Source: Chitinophagaceae bacterium
GTDB lineage: Bacteria > Bacteroidota > Bacteroidia > Chitinophagales > Chitinophagaceae
Assembly: GCA_016719815.1 (NCBI GenBank)
Contig: JADJYK010000025.1
Coordinates: forward strand, 130,097-194,096
Length of the DNA stretch: 64,000 nt
Reading direction: 5' to 3'
Part shown: one piece after another, positions 46,800-54,728 of the stretch
How positions within the stretch are numbered: position 1 is the first letter of the stretch
How the letters are laid out: each line of letters opens with the position of its first letter
The notes under the pieces: generated by a model
What the model was told of the DNA's origin: nothing
What the model saw: only the letters and a program-made list of their open reading frames with translations
Databases searched by the model: none
Made by a program: the position numbers and the translations under genes

Positions 46800-47690
46800 A
46801 TGTCCCGTTTTGCAATACTTAAACAAATAATGCTGCGGCATCGCTACAGGCTAGTGTTTACCTATCTCCTTTTTTCAGTTGAAATGATAGGCAATCTGTT
46901 GCGACCTTTCTTTCTGGGCCTTGCTATTAATGATCTGGTAAAAGGAAGCTACCAGGGCCTTTTTCTTTTATTGGCTGTTCATTTGGGCTGGTTGATAGTT
47001 GGTACTATTCGCCACCGGATGGATACCAGGACCTATTCTGCCATCTATTCTACGCTGGTTACAAAAATTCTTTCCCGCAGGTATAGCAAAAATGATATAT
47101 CGAGACTGAGTGCCCATTCCAACCTGGCCAAAGAGTTTGTTGACTTTCTTGAATTTGATTTAGTGTATGTAATTGAGGCCGTTTTCAGCATTTTTGGGTC
47201 ATTATTACTCCTTTTTTATTACGATTTTTATGTGGTGGTGGTTTGTTTGAGTATTTTATTGCCGGTAATAGCCCTCAGTTACCTGTATGGAAAACGCATG
47301 AACATGCTAAACAGGCAGAAAAATGATGAGCTGGAAAAACAGGTTGATATTATTTCCACCGGCAATAATCACCTCATTCATCAGCATTACGACAATCTTC
47401 GTAAATGGCAAATACGCATTAGCGACCAGGAGGCCTGGAACTTTGGATTGATGGAAATTTTGGTGATGGTGGTTATTGGTGCATCCTTATTAATTACAAA
47501 TAAAATAGCCGGTACCGGTATTGAAGCCGGCAGCCTGATTGGTATTTATAGTTATATACAGCGTTTTGTTTCTGGCCTTGATACCATTCCTTATACCGTT
47601 CAACGCCTGTCCTCGCTGAGTGATATTACAAGAAGAATCAAGCTACAGGAAGAGGATTTAATTAATCCACCTTTAGAAGAAGTGGCCTGA
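46800..47690 (+). CDS. ABC exporter six-helix membrane domain without ATPase (ABC_membrane_3-like)
   Basis: The 296-residue protein has six hydrophobic helices in the layout of an ABC exporter membrane domain (FTYLLFSVEMIGNLLRPFFL, AVFSIFGSLLLLFYYDFYVV, MEILVMVVIGASLLITNKIA). No Walker A, ABC signature or Walker B motif follows before the stop. Its role in transport would need an ATPase from elsewhere, or it may have another function. It lies 103 bp after the ATP-grasp-SET gene on the same strand and precedes a strong terminator, so it could be the last gene of that unit. Confidence 0.8.
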   Translation: MSRFAILKQIMLRHRYRLVFTYLLFSVEMIGNLLRPFFLGLAINDLVKGSYQGLFLLLAVHLGWLIVGTIRHRMDTRTYSAIYSTLVTKILSRRYSKNDISRLSAHSNLAKEFVDFLEFDLVYVIEAVFSIFGSLLLLFYYDFYVVVVCLSILLPVIALSYLYGKRMNMLNRQKNDELEKQVDIISTGNNHLIHQHYDNLRKWQIRISDQEAWNFGLMEILVMVVIGASLLITNKIAGTGIEAGSLIGIYSYIQRFVSGLDTIPYTVQRLSSLSDITRRIKLQEEDLINPPLEEVA

Positions 47691-47708
47691 TTCATTTTCT
47701 TATATAAC

Positions 47709-47740
47709 AAAATTGCCGGCTACTGGTAGCCGGCAATTTT
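47709..47740. terminator. Bidirectional terminator
   Basis: AAAATTGCCGGCTA-CTGG-TAGCCGGCAATTTT is a perfect 14-bp stem with flanking A and T runs, placed between the convergent ABC gene and the gene at 47760. Confidence 0.85.
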
Positions 47741-47759
47741 AGTTGGTTTAGAGTGACAA

Positions 47760-49133
47760 TTAATCTAAAACCTCAAGCACTTTTCTTCCACCGTCCTCAA
47801 GTGCCTTTGCGGTAGCATCATTTATTTTTCCTTCATATTTTCCTTCGGCCTTTTGCTGCGTCTTTATACTTCCGTCTGACAGGGTGGTTAATTTCATATT
47901 CGCCTCAATATTGAAAGAAGACACTGCGTTGGGGTCAGCATTTTTAATTGCCTTTAAAATACTGCCTACTTTTCCTGCCTGTTTTATTTTTGTTAGCTGT
48001 GTATTGAGCAGGTATTCACATTTTAAAGATTTTGCTTCATCGGCAGATGATACGGCAACTGCCTCAATATTACCCGATGTAAAAACACCAGCCAGCCCCT
48101 GTTGCAAATCTGCTGTATTCACCTGTTCGTCGCCTGCGGGCTGTAATACCCCTACCCTGATATGACCCGCCTGTTTTTGATCGGGAAAAGCAGGATTGTT
48201 CTCATTGTTCTTTGCCTTATTCTTCATTCCCTTCATCATATCACCAATATCAAACTTGTCTTGTAGTTCTTCCTCGCTCTTTGCTTCAGTATAACCCAGC
48301 GGAATCTCAAAAAGCATAGAATCCAGTTTGGCGGTGGAAAACTCCAGCGTTTCAAGCGATGTTTCCATTTCGCTTTTTTGAGCCTGGCCGCCACCAAATT
48401 TCATAATAGTGGTTTGCATCAGCGGAAAACCAAGCTTCCCCTTACCGCTTTTTTTGCTTACAAAACTGTCGATACATTCGGGTTGTTTTTTTTCAGGCTC
48501 CTCATTCATACCCTTTTCTTGAGGCCTCTGCATCATTTTATCAGGCCTGGCGTTTACCGGACAGTTAAATTCGGGTAAATCAATATACCAGCCGTCTGTC
48601 TTAATCATAAAACTGTCTTTCATCGTGCAGGCATTGGCAGAGGGCTTCATTTTCATGGTGGTCCACACATGCCTTGCTGTAAAACCGTACATCTTTTTTC
48701 TTTCACCCGTATCGGTTATGTTGTTGTACATATAAATGATGCCACCCTTTTTAATATTTGCTTTTTCTTTCGGTAGTTTATTTAGTTGGGGCTGATTTTT
48801 GGTTTTAGGAAGCGGACTCAGCTTTTCTTCCTCCTGCATCATTTCAACCGTTTCTTTCGAGAACGGCTCTATGTAATACAACTTCTTTTTGTCGTTGATG
48901 TAAATGGTGCGTTGCAAATCGCATTGTTCAATGGTGATTGGCTGGGCAGGCATACCCATCATTCCGGCACTCTCTGTTCTTTTGCGCATTCCTTTTACAT
49001 AGATGGTGGATTCACTTTTCATCCCCATCATATTGTTTACCTGGCGTAGTTTGTATTGCTGTGCAGAAGATTCGGTTGTTGTGCAAATGAGAAATAAAGA
49101 CGCAGCAACCAGAAGTATGAAGCTCTTTTTCAT
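47760..49133 (-). CDS. Exported hypothetical protein, Met/Gly-rich N-terminus
   Basis: The signal peptide (SFILLVAASLFLICTTTESS, then AQ) is followed by a DUF4412-like start (RQVNNMMGMKSESTIYVKGM) about residues 30-200 with IEQCDLQRTIYINDKKKLYY. The C-terminal third (HIRVGVLQPAGDEQVNTADL, CEYLLNTQLTKIKQAGKVGS) resembles a CsgG-like or LPP20-like envelope fold. It is 457 residues. No catalytic motif is visible and the function is unknown. Confidence 0.6.
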   Translation of the reverse strand: MKKSFILLVAASLFLICTTTESSAQQYKLRQVNNMMGMKSESTIYVKGMRKRTESAGMMGMPAQPITIEQCDLQRTIYINDKKKLYYIEPFSKETVEMMQEEEKLSPLPKTKNQPQLNKLPKEKANIKKGGIIYMYNNITDTGERKKMYGFTARHVWTTMKMKPSANACTMKDSFMIKTDGWYIDLPEFNCPVNARPDKMMQRPQEKGMNEEPEKKQPECIDSFVSKKSGKGKLGFPLMQTTIMKFGGGQAQKSEMETSLETLEFSTAKLDSMLFEIPLGYTEAKSEEELQDKFDIGDMMKGMKNKAKNNENNPAFPDQKQAGHIRVGVLQPAGDEQVNTADLQQGLAGVFTSGNIEAVAVSSADEAKSLKCEYLLNTQLTKIKQAGKVGSILKAIKNADPNAVSSFNIEANMKLTTLSDGSIKTQQKAEGKYEGKINDATAKALEDGGRKVLEVLD

Positions 49134-49217
49134 AGCTAAATTTTTACCTTTTTGTAAATGGTTAATACAATAAAGGTAGCCATAAAGTATTTGAAAAGTT
49201 TTGTTACACTATTGATA

Positions 49218-51080
49218 TTATCGTCCCATAAACACCATCAATATCTGCACGTCGCTGGGGTTAATGCCTGAGATGCGGCTGGCCTGTCCCAATGTGCGGG
49301 GTTTGGTGCGGGTTAATTTTTCACGAGCCTCGTTGCCGAGTGAGGCAATTTTTTTGTAATCGAAGTTTTCGGGTATTTCAAGGTCTTCAAGCTGGCTCAT
49401 GCGTTGCACCAATTCTTTCTCCTTTTCAATATACACATCATACTTAACCTGAATGGCCGCCTGCTCTATTGCTTCAGCAGTAAATGGCTTAAGTGCTTCT
49501 TTCAATTTAGGTAAGGCATTCGCCAGTTCGTTCAGTTCAACCATCGGTCGCAGTAAAATTTTTTCAGCCCGTTGTTTTTCAGAAATCCGGGAAGAATTTA
49601 TTCCATCGAACCATCCGTTTATCTCTTCCGGCTCAACCGTCATGTCTTTCAGAATTGCTTTTATTTTTTCAACCGATTCTTTTTTAACAGCTACCCGGTC
49701 CATTCTCTCCTGCGAGGCGAGGCCTAGTTTGTAGCTCAGTTCGGTCAGGCGTAAGTCTGCATTGTCCTGGCGCAGCAATGTCCTGAATTCTGCCCTTGAT
49801 GTAAACATCCGGTAAGGCTCCTGTGTGCCTTTACTGATTAAATCATCAATCAACACCCCGATGTAAGCATCACTTCTTTTTAATATAACGGGACTGAGTA
49901 AACGAGATTTTTGATGGGCATTAATTCCCGCTATGAGTCCCTGGCAGGCCGCCTCTTCGTAGCCGGTTGTGCCGTTAATTTGTCCGGCAAAAAAGAGATT
50001 TTGCAACAGCTTCGTCTCCAGAGAATAATCAAGCTGTGTTGGAGGGAAAAAATCATACTCTATTGCATAGCCCGGACGAAACATTCTTACATTTTCAAAA
50101 CCGGCAATACTACGAAGTGCTTCGTATTGCGTTTCTTCCGGCAACGAGGTCGAAAAACCATTCAGGTATATTTCTACCGTATTCCATCCCTCGGGCTCAA
50201 CAAATAGCTGGTGGCGGTCTCTTTCTGCAAAGCGGTTTATCTTATCTTCAATACTTGGACAATATCTGGGGCCCACCCCATCAATCCTTCCGGCAAACAT
50301 GGGGCTGCGGTCAAAGCCTGTTTTTAGAACATCATGCACCTTTTGGCTGGTATAGGCAATCCAGCAACTTCTTTGCTCCTTAGGCTTCTCCGTCTCAAGA
50401 AAAGAAAAGCCCGAAATCTCCTCGTCACCAGGCTGTTCCTCCATTTTTGAGTAATCAAGGCTGCGGCCGTCAATCCTGGGTGGAGTACCCGTTTTAAGCC
50501 TGTCACTTTCAAAACCAAGAGAAACAAGCTGTTCGGTAATGCCCGTGGCAGCCTTCTCGGCAATTCTGCCTCCACCAAACTGTTTTTCGCCAATATGAAC
50601 AATGCCGTTTAAAAAAGTTCCATTTGTAAGCACAACAGATTTTGCCCTAATCTCATGTCCCATACCTGTAATTACCCCAACACACCGTCCACCCTCCACC
50701 TTCAACTCCACCACCATGTCCTGATAAAACTCCAGGTTCTTGGGTTTTTCCAACATTTCCCTCCACTTCAAGTGACACAGCATCCTCTCGTTTTGTGCCC
50801 TTGGGCTCCACATGGCCGGCCCCTTACTCCTGTTCAACATTCGAAACTGTATTGTAGACAGATCCGTAACAATTCCAGAATAACCACCCATAGCATCTAT
50901 TTCTCTCACAATCTGTCCCTTAGCAATACCTCCCATAGCAGGATTGCAACTCATTTGGGCAATGGTCTGCATATTCATGGTTATCAAAAGTGTTTTTGAG
51001 CCAAGATTTGCGGCTGCAGCCGCCGCTTCGCATCCGGCATGACCGGCGCCAACAACTATTACTTCATATTCAGGAAACAT
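49218..51080 (-). CDS. mnmG: tRNA uridine-5-carboxymethylaminomethyl modification enzyme, FAD-binding subunit
   Basis: MnmG works with MnmE to place cmnm5 on wobble uridine. From ATG 51080 it is 620 residues. The FAD Rossmann loop VIVVGAGHAGCEAAAAAANL opens the protein, followed by QMSCNPAMGGIAKGQIVREI, KTGTPPRIDGRSLDY and FFAGQINGTTGYEEAACQGL. The C-terminus is PRTLGQASRISGINPSDVQI. The longer in-frame start at 51278 would run through the palindromes and promoter, so it is rejected. MnmH in this window acts on the same wobble position, although the two genes are far apart. Confidence 0.97.
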   Translation of the reverse strand: MFPEYEVIVVGAGHAGCEAAAAAANLGSKTLLITMNMQTIAQMSCNPAMGGIAKGQIVREIDAMGGYSGIVTDLSTIQFRMLNRSKGPAMWSPRAQNERMLCHLKWREMLEKPKNLEFYQDMVVELKVEGGRCVGVITGMGHEIRAKSVVLTNGTFLNGIVHIGEKQFGGGRIAEKAATGITEQLVSLGFESDRLKTGTPPRIDGRSLDYSKMEEQPGDEEISGFSFLETEKPKEQRSCWIAYTSQKVHDVLKTGFDRSPMFAGRIDGVGPRYCPSIEDKINRFAERDRHQLFVEPEGWNTVEIYLNGFSTSLPEETQYEALRSIAGFENVRMFRPGYAIEYDFFPPTQLDYSLETKLLQNLFFAGQINGTTGYEEAACQGLIAGINAHQKSRLLSPVILKRSDAYIGVLIDDLISKGTQEPYRMFTSRAEFRTLLRQDNADLRLTELSYKLGLASQERMDRVAVKKESVEKIKAILKDMTVEPEEINGWFDGINSSRISEKQRAEKILLRPMVELNELANALPKLKEALKPFTAEAIEQAAIQVKYDVYIEKEKELVQRMSQLEDLEIPENFDYKKIASLGNEAREKLTRTKPRTLGQASRISGINPSDVQILMVFMGR

Positions 51081-51085
51081 GGGTG

Positions 51086-51093
51086 CAAAGGTA
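51086..51093 (-). promoter_or_regulatory. Candidate -7 element of mnmG
   Basis: The minus strand reads TACCTTTG followed by CACCC and the ATG, leaving only 5 bp between box and start codon. This suggests a leaderless or nearly leaderless mRNA. Confidence 0.55.
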
Positions 51094-51139
51094 AGGCGTG
51101 GTTGGCTCAGAACGGCATCATCAAAAGAATAGGGCTGGG

Positions 51140-51193
51140 GTTTCACGGGAAACGGGTGAGGCTGTTTCGGACCGAAACGTTTCACGGGAAACG
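51140..51193. repeat. Three GTTTC/GAAAC palindromes (parS-like) between ybeY and mnmG
   Basis: On the plus strand: GTTTCACGGGAAAC (51140-51153), GTTTCGG-A-CCGAAAC (51164-51178), and ACGTTTC-ACGG-GAAACGT (51177-51194). The first and third read GTTTCCCGTGAAAC on the minus strand, one base from the B. subtilis-type parS core GTTTCACGTGAAAC. The cluster overlaps the last codons of ybeY. ParB binding is inference. Confidence 0.5.
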
Positions 51194-51625
51194 TTCCATA
51201 AAATATTGATTCATATAAAGATTCTCCATTTTTCTCATATTCTGCTCTTGCTCTTCCCCTTTGTCGCCGTGCCCGCACAAATGCAACACACCATGAAACA
51301 TTACCCGATGAAGCTCAGACTTGAAAGAAACCCGAAGCTCTTCCGCATTATCCCTAACCCTATCAATGCTGATATATATTTCGGCCTCAATAGGCCCACC
51401 GACAGAAAGTTCAAATGTGATGATATCGGTCAAAAAATTATGCTGCAAAAATTGCCGGTTAATTTCCAACAACCGCTTATCTGAACAAAAAATATAGTTC
51501 AGTGAGGCAAGTTGCCTTTTGTGCCGGCTAAAAATTCTCGCAATAAACCGTTTGAGCTGGGTACGGTTGGCCAGACTAAAATCTCTCTTTTCGAAGAAGA
51601 AGCAAACTTTTGGTTGTGAAGACAT
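51182..51625 (-). CDS. ybeY: Endoribonuclease YbeY
   Basis: YbeY is a zinc-dependent rRNA maturation endonuclease. The 147-residue protein has LEINRQFLQHNFLTDIITFE and the zinc motif HGVLHLCGHGDKGEEQEQNM (H-x3-H-x5-H pattern). It lies directly upstream of mnmG on the same strand, ~100 bp apart; that gap and the ybeY stop hold the palindrome cluster. Confidence 0.93.
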   Translation of the reverse strand: MSSQPKVCFFFEKRDFSLANRTQLKRFIARIFSRHKRQLASLNYIFCSDKRLLEINRQFLQHNFLTDIITFELSVGGPIEAEIYISIDRVRDNAEELRVSFKSELHRVMFHGVLHLCGHGDKGEEQEQNMRKMENLYMNQYFMERFP

Positions 51626-51664
51626 AATTTCAAATCTCGTAAAGAAAAAGCAACTAACAAAGGT

Positions 51665-51672
51665 TAGATTTG
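51665..51672 (+). promoter_or_regulatory. Candidate -7 element of feoA
   Basis: TAGATTTG followed by TC, 17 bp before the feoA ATG. It fits TAnnTTTG. The start of a small inverted repeat CTAAC-AAAG-GTTAG (51654-51667) overlaps it. Confidence 0.45.
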
Positions 51673-51689
51673 TCTTTTAAAACAATTGA

Positions 51690-51920
51690 ATGACCGTCAG
51701 GCTATCAGAACTAAAACCCGGGCAAGAAGGTGTAATTAGAGAATTTGAAGACAACGATATCTTTCTTAAGCTAATGGAAATGGGTTGTGTACCGGGAGAA
51801 AAAGTTCTCCTGGAGCAAATTGCACCACTCGGCGACCCAATATCAATACTAGTGTCTGGCTATCATCTCAGCCTTCGTCTAAATGAAGCCGACCACATTA
51901 TCGTAGACCTAATCAACTGA
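51690..51920 (+). CDS. feoA: Ferrous iron transport protein A
   Basis: The 76-residue SH3-like FeoA domain: VRLSELKPGQEGVIREFED, LKLMEMGCVPGEKVLLEQIA, PISILVSGYHLSLRLNEADH. FeoA supports the FeoB iron(II) transporter. Here it is separated from feoB by three genes on mixed strands instead of the usual feoAB pair. It is followed 16 bp later by nadD. Confidence 0.93.
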   Translation: MTVRLSELKPGQEGVIREFEDNDIFLKLMEMGCVPGEKVLLEQIAPLGDPISILVSGYHLSLRLNEADHIIVDLIN

Positions 51921-51936
51921 ATATCAATATATTAAA

Positions 51937-52509
51937 ATGAAAATAGGGTTATACTTTGGCTCCTTTAATCCAATTCATATTGCACACCTGATTGTAGCTA
52001 ATCACATTATAAACGAATCGGAAATAGAGAAAATCTGGTTTGTTGTTTCGCCTCACAATCCGTTTAAACATGAACAATCCCTCCTGAATGAATATCACAG
52101 GCTGCACCTTGTTAACCTGGCCATCGAGGGAGACCCTCGTTTTAAAGCAACCGATATCGAATTTTCCCTGCCAAAACCCTCGTACACGGTTAATACACTG
52201 GCTTATCTTTCTGAAAAATATCCCGAACATGCGTTCTTTATTATTATGGGCAGCGACAGTTTTCAAAATTTGCATAAATGGAAAAATGCCGATGTAATTA
52301 TCCGCAACTACCCATTATATGTGTACCGCAGGCCGGGGTTTGAAATAAACAACACGATCGGGACCCGCTTGCACATACTTGATGCTCCGTTACTGGAACT
52401 ATCTGCTACGTATATACGCAAATGCATTTCAGAAGGGAAATCCATTCACTATATTGTGCCGGAATCAGTCCGGGAAGAAATTGAACGGGGTGGCTATTAC
52501 AAAAAATAA
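51937..52509 (+). CDS. nadD: Nicotinate-nucleotide adenylyltransferase
   Basis: NadD adenylylates nicotinate mononucleotide in NAD synthesis. The 190-residue protein has the nucleotidyltransferase motif GLYFGSFNPIHIAHLIVANH, then VVSPHNPFKHEQSLL, FIIMGSDSFQNLHKWKNADV and the C-terminal LSATYIRKCISEGKSIHYIV (family (I/V)SST/SATxIR). Its 3' end overlaps the convergent chrA gene by 13 bp. Confidence 0.95.
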   Translation: MKIGLYFGSFNPIHIAHLIVANHIINESEIEKIWFVVSPHNPFKHEQSLLNEYHRLHLVNLAIEGDPRFKATDIEFSLPKPSYTVNTLAYLSEKYPEHAFFIIMGSDSFQNLHKWKNADVIIRNYPLYVYRRPGFEINNTIGTRLHILDAPLLELSATYIRKCISEGKSIHYIVPESVREEIERGGYYKK

Positions 52510-53752
52510 CCAAGCAGCAAACAAACCGCAACAATAAACGGTGAGGCAATCTTCGTAAAATTGAGCAAAAGAAAAGTTCCTGCAATTACCCCCAGATTAA
52601 CGAAGCTTATAGTCTTAAGGCCAATCACAGAAATGTCTTTCATTATATAAAAAGTGGAGGCCACCATTATACCCACCACGACAGCATTAATTCCCTCAAG
52701 AGAACGATACACAACTGCATATTTTTTCAGGTTGTGCCAGATAGGATAAAAAAAGAGAACCAATAATGCGCTGGGTAAAAAAATTGCAAGGGTTCCTATA
52801 AAACACCCCAGCAACTGCCACATGCTTCTTTCTTCCGGCGTACCGCCCATATCCTTTAATGCAAGTCCGCCCGTAAAAGCAGCAATAGAAAAAACGGGGC
52901 CGGGGACAGCCCTTACAAGACCCATTCCTGTATATAACTTGTCTTCGTCTATTTGAATAACATTTGGATCTTTTTCCTTTATGTTTTCCGGACGAACACT
53001 CCATTGTTCATACATCATCGGCATAAGCACCTGTCCTCCGCCAAAAACAAAGCTTCCCATGCGGTAGGTGTTCTCAAAAAGGTGAACGGGTTTGCGGTTT
53101 TGCCACTCTTCCTTTTTTGCAATGGCACTTAAAAACCCCGCTACTATAAAAATTATTCCAAACAACCAGAAGTTCCACCACTTAATTTTCTGTGGTTTTG
53201 TTCTACTTGTGGAATACGCTTATGGCTGAAATTGGTTGCAATTCCCGCTGCCACTATCAACGCTGGTATTACCCAGGGATGTCCAAAAAAGATATATGTA
53301 AAAGCCGCCCCAACGAAAAGAATAATGTAAGTAATGGTATTCCTGATTGCATACGGAAAAGTAATTACCGTTGCGTATACCAAAAATCCGGCTGCCATGG
53401 GTGGAATAAACTTAAATATATCTGTACCCAATTGTTTCTTGTCAATATATTGCAATAAAAACGAAAGGGCTCCCATAAAAATACTTGCTGGCAAAATCCA
53501 GACAATTAGAGTGAGAATTGCTAATGACACACCACCCCTCTTATATCCAATAAGGGTTAGTGTTTGTGTGGAAGAGGCGCCTGGCATCAGCTGACAGAAG
53601 GCGTTATATTCCATCAATTCCTTTTCGGTAACATAGGGCCGTTTGTTCACAAAGGTTTTCATCATCATGCCGATGTGGGCCTGTGGCCCGCCAAAGGCTG
53701 ATATACTGTGAAAAAACACAGCCCGAAGAAACGGAAAATGACGCAATAGCAT
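52497..53752 (-). CDS. chrA: Chromate transporter ChrA family, two CHR domains, split by one frameshift
   Basis: The first CHR half shows [20 protein letters not shown] and [20 protein letters not shown]. As read it ends in a nonsense tail near 53153; one added A in the four-A run (53195-53198) gives [20 protein letters not shown] and joins the second half ([40 protein letters not shown]). The restored protein is 418 residues, normal for two-domain ChrA. It exports chromate; single-domain pairs also exist, but here the junction needs a frame change. Confidence 0.9.
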
Positions 53753-53855
53753 TGGTGGCTTAAATATAAAAAATAGATGAAGAAGAAGATAATAAAATTA
53801 ATCCTTTCTCGTAATTTGTTCCGCACCTCCCCGAGAAAGCGATTAAGCGCTCATC

Positions 53856-54719
53856 ATGAAAATAAATGTTCTCGGTGGGCTGCTTTGTTTTTGCCTGCTA
53901 TCGCACTCGCAAAAAACAGACAAGCGGCTAACGGCAATAATTAAAACCTCCATTGCCGGTTTTAATGGGAATATCGGCATTTATGTGAAAAACATACGTA
54001 CCGGTAAAACTGTTACCATAAACGCAGACACAATTTTTTCTACTGCGAGTATTGTAAAGGTTCCCATTTTGATTGGCATAATGAATCGCATAAACAACAA
54101 AGAGCTGGACTATGATTCTTCACTTATTTATAAAGACTCTTTGTTATATGCAGGATCAGACATTCTCGGTTCATTTAAGAACGATGAAAAGATTGCTTTG
54201 AAAAAAATAATACTACTGATGCTAACCACCAGCGACAATACAGCAAGCCTCTGGCTTCAAAGTGTAGCCGGCTCTGGTTCCAGGATAAATGAAATAATGG
54301 ACAGCCTTGGGTTAAAAAACACAAAAGTAAACTCAAGAACTCCGGGCCGGGAGGCTAACAGGACCAAATACGGCTGGGGCCAAACCACACCCCGTGAAAT
54401 GGCAACGCTGTTTGAAAAGATATACAACAACGAGGTTTTTTCTGCAACGTCATGCGAAAGAATGATGCGCTGTCTTGGCCGAAACTTCTGGGACGAAGAA
54501 GCGCTTTCACAAATACCTCCTACGGTTGAGGTTTTTAGCAAAAATGGGGCGGTAAACTCATCGAGAAGCGAAGTTTTGCTGGTGAATGCCGCCCGAAACC
54601 CATATATACTTTCCGTCTTTACTCAAAATAACAAAGACATAAGCTGGACAGAAAATAATGAGGCCTGGGTTTTGACCAGAAAAATTTCAAAATTACTTTG
54701 GAGGTATTTTAACAAATAA
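53856..54719 (+). CDS. Class A beta-lactamase-like serine hydrolase
   Basis: The 287-residue protein has a signal peptide (LGGLLCFCLLSHSQ) and the penicillin-binding fold motifs: SxxK in FSTASIVKVPILIG, SDN in LMLTTSDNTASLWLQ, and KNG in VFSKNGAVNSS instead of the usual KTG. The omega loop reads RTPGREANRTKYGWGQTTPR, and a Glu in the exact class A general-base position is not evident. Without that Glu it may be a slower enzyme or a DD-peptidase-like hydrolase. It is convergent with feoB. Confidence 0.8.
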   Translation: MKINVLGGLLCFCLLSHSQKTDKRLTAIIKTSIAGFNGNIGIYVKNIRTGKTVTINADTIFSTASIVKVPILIGIMNRINNKELDYDSSLIYKDSLLYAGSDILGSFKNDEKIALKKIILLMLTTSDNTASLWLQSVAGSGSRINEIMDSLGLKNTKVNSRTPGREANRTKYGWGQTTPREMATLFEKIYNNEVFSATSCERMMRCLGRNFWDEEALSQIPPTVEVFSKNGAVNSSRSEVLLVNAARNPYILSVFTQNNKDISWTENNEAWVLTRKISKLLWRYFNK

Positions 54720-54728
54720 GAAGAAGGC

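Noticed and set aside
51081..51278. 66-residue N-terminal extension of MnmG
   Set aside because: It would translate the palindrome cluster and promoter and overlap ybeY; the FAD loop fits the start at 51080.
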